From the NCBI RefSeq assembly GCF_015277735.1, contig NZ_JADHDA010000003.1:466455-530454 (forward strand): a DNA stretch of 64,000 bases, given 5' to 3'. The notes beneath the pieces were generated by a model that had not been told where the DNA came from, searched no databases, and worked only from the letters and a program-made list of their open reading frames with translations. The DNA is from Psychrobacter sp. NG254 (GTDB taxonomy: Bacteria; Pseudomonadota; Gammaproteobacteria; Pseudomonadales; Moraxellaceae). Position numbers and translations under genes: made by a program. Shown in pieces: positions 7,935-20,021 of the stretch (position 1 is its first letter; every line of letters begins with the position of its first letter).

Positions 7935-10900
7935 ATGCTAAAGCTCGAAAGTATCAAAAAAGATGCTCAGATACGTGGTATTCAATCTGACGAAATTGTT
8001 CGTATTGTTCAGGTTGAACGAGTGGGTGAACATGCTGTTACTGTCTACTATAAAGATAGCCAGGGTAAATTAGGTGAGCAGATGTTGTTTCGTTCTGATG
8101 AAGCCCGCTTAGAATTGGCGACAGTAGGCCGAGCATGGGGATTCGACGCTCCAGGCGCAGATTTCCAGTTAGGGCTAGAGGCGTATCGGATTAGCCAAGC
8201 AGCTTTATTTGATCCTATGATGGCAGTTCATACTTCTAACGTCGAGCCCTTACCGCATCAGATTTCAGCTGTTTATGAAGTGATGTTGCCTAAGCAACCA
8301 CTGCGTTTTGTGCTGGCTGATGACCCAGGCGCAGGTAAAACTATTATGGCAGGTTTGTTGATTTGTGAGTTATTAATGAGAGCCGATGCAAGGCGAATCC
8401 TTATTGTTTCCCCGGGATCACTGACTGAACAATGGCAAGATGAGCTTCTCGAAAAATTTGGTGTTGTATTCGATATTTTTAGTCGTGAAAAACAAGAGCA
8501 ATGCGCATCTGGTAATTACTTTGATGAGTCAAATCAGCTGATTTGCAGACTCGATCAATTATCTCGAAGTGAAGAGCTACAAGACAAACTTAGAAATACT
8601 GAGTGGGATCTAATTATCGTTGATGAGGCACATAAGTTATCTGCGAACTATTTTGGCAATGAGATAAAGAAAACTAAGCGTTTTGTTCTTGGGGAGCTTC
8701 TAGGCTCTATTACACGACACTATCTACTAATGACGGCAACGCCGCACAATGGTAAAGAAGAAGACTTTCAAATTTGGCTATCATTATTGGATGGTGATCG
8801 TTTTTATGGAAAGTTCCGTGAAGGTGCGCATAAAGTAGATGTGTCTGACATAATGCGCCGTATGGTAAAAGAAGAGTTACTTAAGTTTGATGGTACACCA
8901 TTATTTCCTGAGCGCCGTGCCTATACTGCAAACTATCAGCTTTCTGACATGGAGGCGTTACTTTATGACGAAGTGACAACCTACGTTCGTGAAGAAATGA
9001 ACCGAGCTGATCGTCTTGGAGGTCAAAAGAAAAATAATATTGGTTTTGCATTGACTATGTTACAGCGTCGTTTGGCTTCAAGCCCTGAGGCAATATACCA
9101 ATCTCTAAAACGTCGTCGTAAGCGCTTAGAGTCTCGCTTAGAAGAAACTAAGCATCTAGTACGTGGAGGTTCTAAGGGTACAAATACAGTGGCTGAAACG
9201 TTCGTTGAATACAACGTACAAAAAAGAATCGACTTACCAGATAATCTCGACGAACTTGATGAGGATTTAACGGCAGAAGAGTATGAGATGTATACAGAGC
9301 AAGTTGTTGACCGAGCATCTGCTGCTGAAACTATTCCTGAGTTTGAGGCAGAAATAGCTAGCCTTAAGAGTCTCGAACATCAGGCATTGGTCATTGTACA
9401 ATCTGGTAACGATAAAAAATGGGAAGAGTTGTCTTATTTACTTCAGGACACCCCTGAAATGTTTACATCTAATGGAACTCGTCGCAAGTTGATTATATTC
9501 ACTGAGCATAAAGACACTTTGAAGTATTTAGTGGAACGTATTAAAGATATGCTTGGTAATGACAAAGCTGTAAGAACTATTTCTGGTAGCACGAGTCGAG
9601 ATAAACGGCGTCAGACACAAGAAGAGTTCCGATTCGATCCAGAAGTCATTGTATTGGTAGCCACTGATGCAGCAGGAGAAGGGGTTAACCTTCAAAACGC
9701 CAATTTAATGGTGAATTACGATTTACCATGGAATCCAAACCGACTAGAGCAAAGGTTTGGTCGGATTCACCGAATTGGGCAGACGGAAATATGTCATTTA
9801 TGGAATATCGTAGCGGATGAAACACGTGAAGGAGCAGTATTCCAAAAGCTGTTTGAGAAAATAGAAATAGAGAAAAAAGCCTTAGGTGGAAAGGTTTTTG
9901 ACGTCTTGGGGGAGGCTTTTGATAATATCTCACTTAAAGAGCTGCTCATAGAAGCGATTCGCTATGGTGACGACCCTGAAATAAAGGCTAAGATGCAGGA
10001 GGTAATCGAGGGCGCACTTGATACAAACCATCTTAAAGAAATTATTAAACGAAATGCTTTAGTAGATCAGCATATGGGTCTTGATGGTTTATACGCCATT
10101 AAAGAGGAGATGGAAAAAGCAGAAGCCCGAAAACTACAACCATATTTCATCAGAGCATTTTTTACAGAGGCGTTTAAGTCTTTAGGTGGTGACTTAAGGT
10201 CACGCGAATCAGGCCGTTATGAAGTAAGTCATGTACCAGCTGCTATTCGTGAACGTGATCGAATTATTGGTGAAAGCCGTACACCAGTCTTAAAGAAATA
10301 CGAAAGAATATGCTTTGAAAAACGATATATCAATCAACCTGGCAAGCCAATGTCAGACATGATTCATCCTATTCATCCTTTGATGCACGCTACCACTGAT
10401 TTAATATTACAAGCGCACCGATCGAAGCTTAAGCAAGGTGCTGTATTGGTCGATCCAAATGACGATAGTACTGAAGTTAAGATACTGTTTATGATAGATC
10501 ACACTGTACGAGAATCCAGTAATGAAGCACTTATAGCCTCACGACGATTACAATTCATTAAAGTGAATGAAAAAGGCGAAGCGACTAATGCAGGATGGGC
10601 GCCACATTTAGATTTAAAGCCTATAGAAGATTATGACTATCAGCTTATAAGTGATATTCTGCATGCAGATTGGCTAAGCCACAATCTTGAAGTTTTAGCC
10701 GTGGGCTATGCTTCCAATAAGATGGCACCTGAACACTTTGATGTTGTAAAATACCGGCGAGAGCTTCAATCAGACAAAACACTTGCTGCAGTGAATGAAC
10801 GTTTGGTAAAAGAAATTAACTATTGGTCAGATCGTTATATTACGCTCCAAGATGCTGTAAAAGTTGGAAAACAACCTCGAATGCAACCAGAAATGGCACG

Positions 10901-11474
10901 TCGTCGCGTAGATGACCTAAGCGCAAGACTACAGCAGCGTACTAAGGAGCTAATAGAGCTCAAAGAAGTAGTATCAAGTACGCCAGTAGTGATTGGTGGT
11001 GCATTAGTAATCCCGCAAGGGTTATTGGCCCAGCGAAAAGGTGATACAGGGTTCATTGTAGATGCTGCTGCTCGCGCTCGAGTAGAGCGCGTAGCTATGA
11101 ATGCTGTTATAAAAGCTGAACAAGAGATGGGTCATGAAGTGACCGATATGAGTGCAGAAAAATGTGGGTGGGACATTACTGCTCGTCCCAATATTAATCC
11201 TGATGGATCTATCTTACCTGATCGGCATATCGAAGTAAAAGGTCGCTCCAAAGGACAGACTACTATTACTGTTAGTCGTAATGAGATTATTTATGGCTTA
11301 AACCAAGCAGATAAATTTATTCTTGCTATTGTGGTTGTAGATAATAATGACTATGAAGGACCGTACTATATCAGGACCCCATTTACGACTGAGCCAGAAT
11401 TTGGTGTTGCCAGTATTAACTATGACTTAAGTGATCTGCTATCAAAAGCCGTTTCACCAAGTGAAACTATCTAA
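7935..11474 (+). CDS. SNF2-type helicase with DUF3883 C-terminus (Hma-like defence helicase)
   Basis: The 1179-residue superfamily 2 translocase has Walker A DDPGAGKT at 129-136, DEAH at 230-233, MTATPHNG at 266-273 and a helicase C domain ending in [15 protein letters not shown] residues ([11 protein letters not shown], about 605-616). A long helical middle follows. The end, about residues 1060-1140, is a DUF3883 domain (GWDI...[10 protein letters not shown], nuclease-fold type) often fused to defence helicases. It is similar to DISARM DrmD but sits with DUF1156 and DUF499 genes instead of drmA/B. The role inferred is DNA translocation or remodelling on foreign DNA. It is separated by only 22 bases from the methylase gene. 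Confidence 0.85.
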   Translation: MLKLESIKKDAQIRGIQSDEIVRIVQVERVGEHAVTVYYKDSQGKLGEQMLFRSDEARLELATVGRAWGFDAPGADFQLGLEAYRISQAALFDPMMAVHTSNVEPLPHQISAVYEVMLPKQPLRFVLADDPGAGKTIMAGLLICELLMRADARRILIVSPGSLTEQWQDELLEKFGVVFDIFSREKQEQCASGNYFDESNQLICRLDQLSRSEELQDKLRNTEWDLIIVDEAHKLSANYFGNEIKKTKRFVLGELLGSITRHYLLMTATPHNGKEEDFQIWLSLLDGDRFYGKFREGAHKVDVSDIMRRMVKEELLKFDGTPLFPERRAYTANYQLSDMEALLYDEVTTYVREEMNRADRLGGQKKNNIGFALTMLQRRLASSPEAIYQSLKRRRKRLESRLEETKHLVRGGSKGTNTVAETFVEYNVQKRIDLPDNLDELDEDLTAEEYEMYTEQVVDRASAAETIPEFEAEIASLKSLEHQALVIVQSGNDKKWEELSYLLQDTPEMFTSNGTRRKLIIFTEHKDTLKYLVERIKDMLGNDKAVRTISGSTSRDKRRQTQEEFRFDPEVIVLVATDAAGEGVNLQNANLMVNYDLPWNPNRLEQRFGRIHRIGQTEICHLWNIVADETREGAVFQKLFEKIEIEKKALGGKVFDVLGEAFDNISLKELLIEAIRYGDDPEIKAKMQEVIEGALDTNHLKEIIKRNALVDQHMGLDGLYAIKEEMEKAEARKLQPYFIRAFFTEAFKSLGGDLRSRESGRYEVSHVPAAIRERDRIIGESRTPVLKKYERICFEKRYINQPGKPMSDMIHPIHPLMHATTDLILQAHRSKLKQGAVLVDPNDDSTEVKILFMIDHTVRESSNEALIASRRLQFIKVNEKGEATNAGWAPHLDLKPIEDYDYQLISDILHADWLSHNLEVLAVGYASNKMAPEHFDVVKYRRELQSDKTLAAVNERLVKEINYWSDRYITLQDAVKVGKQPRMQPEMARRRVDDLSARLQQRTKELIELKEVVSSTPVVIGGALVIPQGLLAQRKGDTGFIVDAAARARVERVAMNAVIKAEQEMGHEVTDMSAEKCGWDITARPNINPDGSILPDRHIEVKGRSKGQTTITVSRNEIIYGLNQADKFILAIVVVDNNDYEGPYYIRTPFTTEPEFGVASINYDLSDLLSKAVSPSETI

Positions 11475-11496
11475 GATTTATATATAAGAGTATTCA

Positions 11497-14421
11497 ATGT
11501 CAAACCCAAACGAGTTCAAAATCTATAGCCCCAAAAAACTGATTGAAGTAGCACTGCCACTAGATGAAATTAATGCAGCAGCATCACGTGAGAAATCTAT
11601 ACGTCATGGTCATCCAAGTACGCTGCATCTGTGGTGGGCTCGTCGACCTCTTGCTGCTGCACGTGCAGTAATTTTCGCACAAATGGTTAATGATCCTGGT
11701 TATCAGCAAGATGATGGCTTCAAGTACGGTGTTAATAAAAAAGAAGCCGAAATAAAAAGAGAGAAGTTGTTTGATATTATTCGTGACCTCGTGAAGTGGG
11801 AAAATACCAATAACGAAGAGGTGCTGAACCGCGCACGTGAGGCCATAAGAGAAAGCTGGCGTGAGACTTGCTACTTAAATCGCAAGCATCCACAGGCTGC
11901 TGAATTATTTAATCCTGAAGAGTTACCTGCATTTCATGATCCATTTGCTGGTGGCGGTGCTATTCCTTTGGAAGCACAACGTTTGGGGCTAGAAAGTCAT
12001 GCGTCAGATTTAAATCCAGTAGCAGTCATGATCAACAAGGCAATGATAGAAATTCCACCAAAGTTTGCGGGACAAGTTCCAGTAGGGCCAATACCTGAAG
12101 GTGATAAGCAACAAAATCTACTCGAAGATTGGCAAGGGTCTAAAGGTTTAGCGGAAGATGTACGTCGATATGGACATTGGATGCGTGAAGAAGCTATTAA
12201 ACGCATTGGCCATCTATATCCTAAAGTAAAAATTACGGATGATATGGTTACTGAGCGTCCTGATCTTGAAAAATATAAAGGGGAAGAGCTAACTGTTATT
12301 GCTTGGCTTTGGGCACGAACGGTTAAAAGTCCTAACCCGGCATTCAATCATGTTGACGTGCCACTTGTCTCTAGTTTTATATTGTCTAGCAAAAAAGGCA
12401 AAGAAGCTTATGTTCAACCGGTAATCGATGGTGACAAATACAGGTTTGATGTTAAGGTTGGAACGTTTTCAGTTGAAGCAAAAAAAGGAACTAAAGCAGC
12501 TAGAGGACCAAATTTTGTATGCATTATTTCAGGATCACCACTTGATGGCAAATATATCAAAGCTGAAGGTATAGCGGGCCGTATGAATGCTAAGCTTATG
12601 GCCATTATTGTAGAAGGTAAGGGTGGGCGTGTATATTTATCACCAACCCAAGATATTGAAGATATATCAGAGCAAGCTATACCGACATGGGCTCCTGAAA
12701 CAGATATTCCGCATGATAAAAGATCGATGTTTACACCATTATATGGCTTAACTAAATTTTCACATCTGTTTACATCTCGCCAACTTGTTGCAATCACTAC
12801 CTTTTCTGATCTGATTCAAGAAGCTCGAGAAAAAGCTATCTATGATGCCGAGATAGCTGGAATTAAAGATGATTGCCTGAGAATAGATAAAAATGGTAAT
12901 AGTGCGACGGCTTATGGGGATGCGTTAGCGGTTTACTTAAGTTTTATAACGGATAAAGTTTCTGACTATTGGTCATCGATTTGTAGCTGGCACTCGTCTG
13001 GTGAGAAAATGAGAAATACATTTGGTAGACAAGCTATACCTATGGTCTGGGACTATGCTGAAGCTAATCCATTTTGTAGATCTTCGGGTAATTGGATAGC
13101 AATGACAGATTGGACAGTAAAAGCCTTAGCTCATACACCATGTAATAGCGAAGGTTTTGCATTTCAAAGAGATGCTGCAACCCAAGATATCAGTATTAAT
13201 AAAGTAGTTTCTACTGATCCGCCTTATTATGACAATATCGGCTATGCCGACTTATCTGATTTCTTTTATGTTTGGATGCGCCGTTCGCTTAGAACGATTT
13301 ATCCTGATCTATTTTCTACTATGGCAGTACCAAAAGCAGAAGAGCTTGTAGCCACACCTTATCGTCATGGTAGTAAAGAAAAAGCGGAAGTTTTCTTTTT
13401 AGATGGTATGACTAAAGCTATAAGTAATCTAGCTGAAAAAGCACATCCTGCATTTCCTGTGACTATCTATTACGCTTTTAAACAATCTGAAACGAAAGAA
13501 GGTAGTACCTCTAGTACAGGTTGGGAGACATTTTTGGAAGCCATTATTCGTGCTGGATTTTCTATTGATGGTACTTGGCCTATGCGAACTGAGATGGCTA
13601 ATAGAATGATTGGATCAGGAACTAACGCCTTAGCCTCATCAGTAGTGCTAGTCTGTAAAAAACGTAAGATTGAAGCTGAATCTATCTCACGACGTGAGTT
13701 TCAACGTGAATTACGTGAGCAAATGCCTGAAGCGCTAGAGGCGATGGTCGGTGGTGAAACTGGAGCGACCCCTATTGCACCAGTAGATTTAGCTCAAGCA
13801 GCTATTGGTCCTGGTATGGCTATTTACTCCAAGTACGCGGATGTTCTCAATCAAGATGGTAGTAAGCTAAGTGTACATGAAGCACTAGTGCTAATTAACC
13901 GTTCTATAACTGATTATTTAAATCCTGATAGTGGTAACTTCGATGCCGATACCTTATTTTGTGATAATTGGTTTAGTCAATACGGCTGGGGAGAGGGCCC
14001 ATTTGGTGAAGCTGATACGCTTGCTCGGGCTAAAGGTACTTCTGTGGATGGCGTACATAGTGCAGGTGTAATTGAAGCCGCAGGAGGCAAGGTGCGACTA
14101 TTACAATGGGGTGAATACCCAAAGGACTGGAATCCCCATACTGACACTCGTACGCCGATTTGGGAAGCATGTCATCAGTTGATTAGAGCGTTGAAGCAAG
14201 ATAGTGAAAGCGCAGCTGGTGCACTTTTGGCAAATATGCCCGAGCGTGGTGAGCCAATTCGTCAGTTAGCTTATCATTTGTATACTTTATGTGAACGTAA
14301 AAAGTGGGCGGAAGAAGCTCGAGCCTATAACGAACTTATTGGCTCTTGGCATGCTATTGTCGCAGCATCGCATGAAGCAGGTGTAAGACATTATGGCACC
14401 ACACAAGAATTGGATTTTTAG
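11497..14421 (+). CDS. DUF1156 DNA methylase (Hma-like)
   Basis: The 974-residue protein begins with the DUF1156 signature ([11 protein letters not shown] and the region [15 protein letters not shown] at residues 46-60). A SAM-binding loop [18 protein letters not shown] lies at 147-164 and the catalytic amino-methylase motif DPPYYDN at 574-580, giving split motifs of an adenine or N4-cytosine methylase. The family normally marks host DNA in defence loci or modifies DNA as part of the effector complex. It lies between the helicase and DUF499 genes in the same direction. The last about 250 residues have no recognised domain. Specificity cannot be read from sequence. Confidence 0.85.
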   Translation: MSNPNEFKIYSPKKLIEVALPLDEINAAASREKSIRHGHPSTLHLWWARRPLAAARAVIFAQMVNDPGYQQDDGFKYGVNKKEAEIKREKLFDIIRDLVKWENTNNEEVLNRAREAIRESWRETCYLNRKHPQAAELFNPEELPAFHDPFAGGGAIPLEAQRLGLESHASDLNPVAVMINKAMIEIPPKFAGQVPVGPIPEGDKQQNLLEDWQGSKGLAEDVRRYGHWMREEAIKRIGHLYPKVKITDDMVTERPDLEKYKGEELTVIAWLWARTVKSPNPAFNHVDVPLVSSFILSSKKGKEAYVQPVIDGDKYRFDVKVGTFSVEAKKGTKAARGPNFVCIISGSPLDGKYIKAEGIAGRMNAKLMAIIVEGKGGRVYLSPTQDIEDISEQAIPTWAPETDIPHDKRSMFTPLYGLTKFSHLFTSRQLVAITTFSDLIQEAREKAIYDAEIAGIKDDCLRIDKNGNSATAYGDALAVYLSFITDKVSDYWSSICSWHSSGEKMRNTFGRQAIPMVWDYAEANPFCRSSGNWIAMTDWTVKALAHTPCNSEGFAFQRDAATQDISINKVVSTDPPYYDNIGYADLSDFFYVWMRRSLRTIYPDLFSTMAVPKAEELVATPYRHGSKEKAEVFFLDGMTKAISNLAEKAHPAFPVTIYYAFKQSETKEGSTSSTGWETFLEAIIRAGFSIDGTWPMRTEMANRMIGSGTNALASSVVLVCKKRKIEAESISRREFQRELREQMPEALEAMVGGETGATPIAPVDLAQAAIGPGMAIYSKYADVLNQDGSKLSVHEALVLINRSITDYLNPDSGNFDADTLFCDNWFSQYGWGEGPFGEADTLARAKGTSVDGVHSAGVIEAAGGKVRLLQWGEYPKDWNPHTDTRTPIWEACHQLIRALKQDSESAAGALLANMPERGEPIRQLAYHLYTLCERKKWAEEARAYNELIGSWHAIVAASHEAGVRHYGTTQELDF

Positions 14422-14553
14422 GGGTCAAGAATTAATAATCAAACTGAAATATTTCAGAAAATAGGAGCAAGCTGAAAGGCTGTTCGGCTCAATCATGCTT
14501 AACTAAATAAATTCGGTTACACACTTATCAAAGATAATTAAAAGGGTTTGGTT

Positions 14554-17403
14554 ATGAGTTTAAGACCTTGGCGTGAAATAGCACGTCCACATAAAGATGT
14601 TTTAGAAGGTACATTCAAGCAATCGGAATTCGCAGCAGATATTACGCAAGTTGCTAATGGAACGGCGCCACCTGAATATCAGGATGCCGAAAAGTTTTTT
14701 GCACGTACGTTCATCACTGAAGGCATGAGGTTATTGCTGATGTCAGTCGCTCAACGCCTAGTAGGCAAGGGTGGTGATCCAGTTATTCAGCTCCAAACCT
14801 CATTTGGTGGTGGTAAAACACATACTATGTTGACTGTTTTGCACTTGGCAAGTCGTGAGGTTAGTACTGATAAGTTACAAGGTATTCCACCTTTACTAGA
14901 TGAAGCAGGTATTAACGATTTACCTAGAGCTAACATTGCCATTCTAGACGGCATTGCTTTATCAGTGAGTCAAGGTAAACAACATGGTGAAATTTGTGCA
15001 AACACTCTATGGGGAGAAATGGCTTGGCAACTATTAGGAGAAGAAGGTTATGCACTAGTCGCAGCTTCTGATCGTGATGGAACAGCACCGGGTAAAGATG
15101 TATTGACTTACTTACTTACTAAAGCCGCTCCTTGTGTCGTACTGATAGATGAGTTACAGAAGTTTTTCAGTGACTTAACACCAGGAAAACCTCTTAATGC
15201 TGGTACATATGAAGCTAACTTAAAGTTTATACAAGCCTTAACAGAGGCATTTAAAACCGTGCCCAATGCTGTATTATTAGCATCGCTCCCAGAATCTGAA
15301 ACTGAAGTTGGCGATACATTTGGTCAAAATACCTTAAATGCTTTAGAAAAGCATTTTGGCCGTGTCGAATCTGTTTGGAAGCCTGTCGCGGCTGAAGAGG
15401 CATTTGAAATTGTTCGTCGGCGTCTATTCGAGTCAGCTGGTGAAAGAAATCAAATTGAAAGTACCTGTCAAAACTTTAGTAGTTTCTATCAAGAAAATGC
15501 ACGATATTTCCCAGAAGAAACAATAACTCACCTTTACTACGAACGAATGTGCTCTTCTTACCCTATTCATCCAGAGATTTTTGATCGCCTGTATGAAGAC
15601 TGGTCTACATTAGATAAGTTTCAACGTACAAGGGGGGTACTTCAGTATATGGCAGTTATTATTCATCGCTTATGGAATGATAATAATCAGGATGCCATGA
15701 TTATGCCAGGCTCTATTCCCTTAAGTGATAGTACAGTTCGCCATAAAAGTATCCATTATTTGCCACAAGGATGGGAGCCTGTAATTGAACGTGAAGTAGA
15801 CGGCGATCGTTCAGAACCATACCGTATAGATGGAGATGATACTCGTTTTGGTAGTGTGCAAGCAGCGAAACGTACTATGCGCTCTATATTCTTAGGCAGT
15901 GCACCAAGTTCACGTAATCAAGTCATAAAAGGTATTCAGTTAGAAAGAATTATATTAGGCTCTGCTCAGCCTGGACAGAATATCGGAGTATTTGATGATG
16001 TACTTAAACGCTTACGAGATAGGTTGCATTATCTTTACTCAGATCAAGATCGTTTCTGGTTAGATACTAAGCCTAACTTACGACGGGAAATGGAAAGCCG
16101 TAAGCAAAATATAGATGAACTTGTTCTAAATAGTGAATTAAAAAGTCATATAACGGCTATGTTTGCTAAAAAAGGTTTTTTTGCAGGTGTTCATGTATTT
16201 ACGAACTCAAGTGACGTACCAGATGAATGGGGAGTTGGCCCAAGATTGGTAGTTTTACCTCCCCATGAAAGCTACGCGAAAAGAGACGGTAATGATGCTA
16301 TTGCTGCTGCTGAAAATATTTTATCCTACCGTGGAGAACAACCTCGCCAGAAACGTAATCGTTTAATTTTCTTCGCAGCAGATAAAGATGTTGTTGGTCG
16401 TTTGAAAGATGCTGCTCGTACATATTTAGCTTGGCGCGCTATTGTTTCAGATATTAATGAAGGTAAGTTAAACCTTGATTTATTTCAAGTAAAACTTGCA
16501 GAGAACAGTGCAAATGAGGCTCAAGTTAGCCTTAAACAAATGGCCCGTGAAGCTTATAAATGGGTGCTTTGTCCAGAGCAACCTAAAGCGACTGATAAAA
16601 ATATAGAGTGGCAAACTGTTTCTGTCTCAACTAATTCTTCAAATTTAATTCAGGAAATCGAAAATCGATTACACGAGGAAGAGTGGATTATTACAGAGTG
16701 GTCACCTATACATTTGAAAAAACTGCTAGAACAGCTGTATTTCAAAAAAGGTACACCTGATTCTAAGTCTGATATAAGTGCATTACAGGTTTATCGCGAT
16801 ATTTGTCAGTACCTATATTTGCCAAGACTTCTTAATGAACAAGTATATAAAAATGCTATCGTTAATGGTTTAGAAAATGAAGATTTCTTTGGTTTTGCCT
16901 CTGGTAAGGATAGCGATCAATATTTAGGTTTTTGTTTTGGTAATGGTGGATTACCTTATTTAGATGATACTGCATTGTTGATTGAAAAGGATACTGCGCT
17001 AAGTTATCGAGAAAAAATAAAGCCTGCACCTGAATTAGAAACTACTAATCAACCAGACGACGATAACATCGGTGGCTATGCTGGTACCGATATTGACTTG
17101 GTGTCAACTGCTATACCACAATCGACATTACCTGTATCTGCAGGAGTATTGTCAGAACCGACTGCCATTAAAAAACAGTTTTATGGCAGTGTTGACCTTG
17201 ATTCAGTAAAAGCCAAGATGGATTTTGCGACTATTGTTGATGAAGTTGTTCAGCAATTTACAGCTAAGCTAGGTATTGAAGTAACTATTTCAGTTGAGAT
17301 ACAAGCTAAATCTCAGGATGGCTTCGATGAATCTTTACAGCGTACAATTAAAGAAAATTGTAATGTTTTAGGGTTCAATAATTCGGAGTTTGAAGAAGAG
17401 TAG
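14554..17403 (+). CDS. DUF499 AAA+ ATPase (Hma-like)
   Basis: The protein is about 949 residues. Walker A is FGGGKTH at 84-90 and Walker B is [10 protein letters not shown] near 194-203. Downstream is the long DUF499 region with conserved WKPV and PYRIDG-type segments. DUF499 ATPases occur with DUF1156 methylases and SNF2 helicases in defence islands, and as partners of BREX-like systems. I place the start at ATG 14554, with AAGGG about 8 bases upstream, rather than TTG 14548. A gap of 132 bases from the methylase may hold a weak internal promoter. It is the last gene of the island, and a strong terminator follows. Confidence 0.85.
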   Translation: MSLRPWREIARPHKDVLEGTFKQSEFAADITQVANGTAPPEYQDAEKFFARTFITEGMRLLLMSVAQRLVGKGGDPVIQLQTSFGGGKTHTMLTVLHLASREVSTDKLQGIPPLLDEAGINDLPRANIAILDGIALSVSQGKQHGEICANTLWGEMAWQLLGEEGYALVAASDRDGTAPGKDVLTYLLTKAAPCVVLIDELQKFFSDLTPGKPLNAGTYEANLKFIQALTEAFKTVPNAVLLASLPESETEVGDTFGQNTLNALEKHFGRVESVWKPVAAEEAFEIVRRRLFESAGERNQIESTCQNFSSFYQENARYFPEETITHLYYERMCSSYPIHPEIFDRLYEDWSTLDKFQRTRGVLQYMAVIIHRLWNDNNQDAMIMPGSIPLSDSTVRHKSIHYLPQGWEPVIEREVDGDRSEPYRIDGDDTRFGSVQAAKRTMRSIFLGSAPSSRNQVIKGIQLERIILGSAQPGQNIGVFDDVLKRLRDRLHYLYSDQDRFWLDTKPNLRREMESRKQNIDELVLNSELKSHITAMFAKKGFFAGVHVFTNSSDVPDEWGVGPRLVVLPPHESYAKRDGNDAIAAAENILSYRGEQPRQKRNRLIFFAADKDVVGRLKDAARTYLAWRAIVSDINEGKLNLDLFQVKLAENSANEAQVSLKQMAREAYKWVLCPEQPKATDKNIEWQTVSVSTNSSNLIQEIENRLHEEEWIITEWSPIHLKKLLEQLYFKKGTPDSKSDISALQVYRDICQYLYLPRLLNEQVYKNAIVNGLENEDFFGFASGKDSDQYLGFCFGNGGLPYLDDTALLIEKDTALSYREKIKPAPELETTNQPDDDNIGGYAGTDIDLVSTAIPQSTLPVSAGVLSEPTAIKKQFYGSVDLDSVKAKMDFATIVDEVVQQFTAKLGIEVTISVEIQAKSQDGFDESLQRTIKENCNVLGFNNSEFEEE

Positions 17404-17514
17404 AGTCAGTTTTTGTTAATGTTTTTAATAAATAAGAAAACTTAACTATCAAAATCGATATTTATATCCCTCAACTAACGGAACACAAAATAAGTATTCG
17501 AATGATATATGCGG

Positions 17515-17547
17515 AAAAGCCAGACAACTTAAGCTGTCTGGCTTTTT
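17515..17547 (+). terminator. Strong bidirectional terminator closing the defence island
   Basis: A 12-base stem, AAAAGCCAGACA paired with TGTCTGGCTTTT, is followed by a T-run on the + strand. The flanking A-run gives the same on the - strand. It separates the ATPase gene from the converging integration-module genes. Confidence 0.85.
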
Positions 17548-17560
17548 GGATGATTAATGC

Positions 17561-17884
17561 TCATTTGTTTGCTTGATCTGTCCGCCATAAAGCATGCTCA
17601 CATATTATGCATAACCAACTATTTTTGGCACGCATATAAGGAATATCAGCAGGTACTTCAATCTGACAAGCATAACCGCAGTACTCACATACAACATCGT
17701 CCAAGTAGGCATAACACTGAGTGACTGTCTCAAAGAATACTTGAGGACTTACCTCATACTTCTCACAAAGCGTCTTCACATGTTTAATAAAACCGCTTTT
17801 ATTATCGTATGCCCAGTAATCCTCACATATTTTGATATCGTATGGGCTCTGCGTCATATTCGGCTGAAGTTTTACACTCATCAT
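17561..17884 (-). CDS. Small zinc-ribbon-like protein of the integration module
   Basis: The product has about 107 residues. Its second half carries two CxxC pairs (CEYCGY and CIICEHALW) about 25 residues apart, typical of a small zinc-binding ribbon. I chose the ATG at 17884 (an ATG at 17881 is equally possible) because AAGGAG lies just upstream at 17888-17893. The longer frame from 17929 would overlap the preceding gene by 38 bases. It is the last gene of a leftward set with the 97-residue protein and the integrase, so it is probably element cargo. Function is unknown. Confidence 0.6.
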   Translation of the reverse strand: MMSVKLQPNMTQSPYDIKICEDYWAYDNKSGFIKHVKTLCEKYEVSPQVFFETVTQCYAYLDDVVCEYCGYACQIEVPADIPYMRAKNSWLCIICEHALWRTDQANK

Positions 17885-17891
17885 ACTCTCC

Positions 17892-18185
17892 TTAGTAGCT
17901 GCCATAATCAGAGTGCGGTAATAGCTCATAGAGCTCTGCTTGAAGCTTAATGCTTATATCTTCCACAAAGTACCCATCCTGAGCATCCAAGCGCTTCTGC
18001 ACCCACACACGCATCGCCATATCGTTACCAAAGCAACGCTTCACTCCTAAAAAGCGTGCTAGGTTATGATTAGATGAAATATACAACTCACGTATCAATG
18101 AATTAGCGATAAGATTTGCATCTTCACTGATAGCACCATCCTGTTTAAACTCACCAAATAGCTGCTCATAATTGATAATTTTCAT
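17892..18185 (-). CDS. Small hypothetical protein next to integrase
   Basis: The 97-residue soluble protein is helix-rich (ANLIANSLIRELYISS, VWVQKRLDAQDGYF). I recognise no family. Its start overlaps the integrase stop by 4 bases, so it is translationally coupled. This points to a role in the integration module, or to simple cargo. Confidence 0.6.
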   Translation of the reverse strand: MKIINYEQLFGEFKQDGAISEDANLIANSLIRELYISSNHNLARFLGVKRCFGNDMAMRVWVQKRLDAQDGYFVEDISIKLQAELYELLPHSDYGSY

Positions 18186-19426
18186 CGTGACGTCTCCTTG
18201 TCAGTCTGCGAGTTTGTGATGAGTCCTTCAGTGTCAAAGCTATGCGATGCACCTGCTAACTTCTCCTTGCTTGCTAGTAGCAAGTTATCCATCGCTGAGC
18301 CATCTTGACGGGTAATATCAGGGACATAGCGGCTGTAGACCCGAAACAACATCTCCGTACTACTGTGACCCATCTGCCGAGCAATCCACTCAGGGTTCTC
18401 ACCAGCAGCGAGCCAAAGCGTCGCTGCGGTATGCCGAGTCTGATAAGCACGCCTATGTTTCAGACCGAGTAGGGCAAGCGTGGGTTTCCATACCCGTCTA
18501 TTCACATTGCGATACTCCATTGGATTGCCTTGTGAATTGCAGAATATAAACTCTGACTTACCAAAGGTGCGCGTCTTCTGCTCTAATAAGGCGTCATACA
18601 CTAACTGTGACATCGCAATATCGCGTTGTGAGCCTAACGTCTTAGTCGGACCCATCTCACCATTCACTAACGCACCGCGTATACTGATCTCACGGCGATC
18701 AAAATTGATGCAGTCCCACTTAAGCCCATCAATCTCACTGGTACGCATCCCTGTAAAAAAGCGGATGGTGTAGTAGGGCTTATAGTCAGCGCGGACATGC
18801 TTTAAAAATAACCATACCTCAGCCAGCGTAAAAGGATTTACATCAGGACGAGATTGCTTGAGATTCTTAATGTTTTTATAAGGCATCTCAAAATCATGGC
18901 GATCTGACGCTTCTTCTAGTATCATACGAAGAAGTATCATGATCTGATTGATTCGTGCTACTGACAGACTTGACTGACCATCTTTACCGTAACAAACTTT
19001 GGCGAGGGAGCTACGGAAGGTCAGCAAGTCTGTTTTTTTTATGGTATGTACTGCTTTACCACCAAACGCCGGTAATAAGTACTTATTTAAAATAATCTGT
19101 ATCTTTTGCCGATAGCTCGGTCGCCACTCAATCTTCCTCTCCTCAAAAAACGTTTCCGAAAACTCTTTAAAGGTCGGATTGCGACTGATACAAGCTTCGG
19201 CTCTATCAGCCAGTGCCGTCATCTCCTGCGCTCGTTCACTCTTTGGGAAGTAAGCAGCATAGTCAAAGATGCCTAAAGTTATTTCTGCTTCCATTTTTTC
19301 GATAATTTTAGCCAGCTTCTTTCGATTAGCTGGAGTGTCTGTGAGATTAGTCGTCTCACGGCAACGCATATTCATATATCGAAAATCTACGAATAGCTTG
19401 CCACGTCTCGATCTTATTGACGCCAT
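18182..19426 (-). CDS. int: Tyrosine recombinase (phage-type integrase)
   Basis: The 414-residue protein has an N-terminal arm-binding region (about 1-60), a SAM-like core-binding domain (about 83-180) and a catalytic domain. Catalytic residues visible are R228 in TGMRTSEIDGLKW, R331 in YQTRHTA (Tyr where many have His), H354 in QMGHSS and Y364 in FRVYSRYV. It catalyses site-specific integration and excision. CAAGGAG 7 bases before the ATG fixes the start. The nearest tRNA gene (tRNA-Gly) turns its 3' end toward this gene, so it is the prime attachment-site candidate. The integrase may have brought in only this module or the whole defence island. Confidence 0.93.
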   Translation of the reverse strand: MASIRSRRGKLFVDFRYMNMRCRETTNLTDTPANRKKLAKIIEKMEAEITLGIFDYAAYFPKSERAQEMTALADRAEACISRNPTFKEFSETFFEERKIEWRPSYRQKIQIILNKYLLPAFGGKAVHTIKKTDLLTFRSSLAKVCYGKDGQSSLSVARINQIMILLRMILEEASDRHDFEMPYKNIKNLKQSRPDVNPFTLAEVWLFLKHVRADYKPYYTIRFFTGMRTSEIDGLKWDCINFDRREISIRGALVNGEMGPTKTLGSQRDIAMSQLVYDALLEQKTRTFGKSEFIFCNSQGNPMEYRNVNRRVWKPTLALLGLKHRRAYQTRHTAATLWLAAGENPEWIARQMGHSSTEMLFRVYSRYVPDITRQDGSAMDNLLLASKEKLAGASHSFDTEGLITNSQTDKETSR

Positions 19427-19452
19427 TATTTGACTCCTTGTTTAAATAAAAC

Positions 19453-19668
19453 TTACTGTAAAGCCATACCGTTGATCGCACTCATGACAGGCTTACACAT
19501 ATCTTCTTCGATACGCTCCCAAACGTACAAAATCTTGCGACCGCCAAAAGGACGAATGTAATGGATGTTTTCAATCAAAACAGTGTCCTTAAGTTGGTTA
19601 CGGATAGTACGTGCATCGTATTTGATACGATCGGCTAATTCTTGAGTAGTGAGATAAGTCTGTGACAT
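19453..19668 (-). CDS. Excisionase-like small HTH protein
   Basis: The 71-residue protein starts with YLTTQELADRIKYDARTIRNQL, a MerR/AlpA-type winged-helix entry helix pair, followed by a strand-rich wing (IHYIRPFGGRKILYVW). Small proteins of this type beside integrases usually act as recombination directionality factors or as integrase activators. AGAACT-type weak ribosome signals precede the ATG. It lies 26 bases upstream of the integrase gene and is probably co-transcribed with it. Confidence 0.75.
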   Translation of the reverse strand: MSQTYLTTQELADRIKYDARTIRNQLKDTVLIENIHYIRPFGGRKILYVWERIEEDMCKPVMSAINGMALQ

Positions 19669-19697
19669 AATAGTTCTCCATGTGAAATAAATTTACT

Positions 19698-19775
19698 ATT
19701 AGTGAATGATTAGTTATCACTAATGAGTACATATTATCTATAAATATTATCACTTGCAAGCACTTTTTTATCACT
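19698..19775. promoter_or_regulatory. Candidate operator region with repeated TTATCACT
   Basis: The divergent gap between the excisionase-like and regulator genes holds TTATCACT at 19714, 19748 and 19768. It also holds an inverted repeat ATTAGTGA (19698-19705) / TCACTAAT (19717-19724). This is the layout expected for a repressor that controls both directions. The 76-residue regulator beside it is the obvious candidate to bind (inference). Confidence 0.5.
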
Positions 19776-19790
19776 TTAGGGATTTTGTAA

Positions 19791-20021
19791 ATGATTAAGC
19801 TTAATTTACCTGTTTTATTTGCACAAAGAGGCATCCGTGTAGCTGATGCTGACAGGATGTCTAAACTAGGAAGATCTACTTTGTATCGAATGTACAATAA
19901 TGAAGTCACTAGAATAGACTTTGATTCATTAAATGAGCTTTGTAAGCTTTTAGATTGCACACCCGGCGATATTATCCTCTATGAAGAAGATTGTGAGGAA
20001 GGGGGTTCAGAAGAAAGTTAG
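19791..20021 (+). CDS. Cro/CI-type (XRE, HTH_26) regulator
   Basis: The 76-residue protein is a single compact helix-turn-helix domain. SKLGRSTLYRMYNN forms the recognition part, and DFDSLNELCKLLDCTPGDIILYE is the classic C-terminal signature of the YozG-like HTH_26 group. It ends in an acidic tail. It is divergent from the excisionase and integrase genes and probably represses them. AGGGA precedes the ATG. Confidence 0.85.
   Translation: MIKLNLPVLFAQRGIRVADADRMSKLGRSTLYRMYNNEVTRIDFDSLNELCKLLDCTPGDIILYEEDCEEGGSEES

Noticed and set aside
7935..17403. DISARM or BREX assignment for the helicase, methylase and ATPase genes
   Set aside because: No drmA/drmB/drmC, pglZ or brxL-like gene is present. 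DUF1156 plus DUF499 fits the helicase-methylase-ATPase arrangement better.
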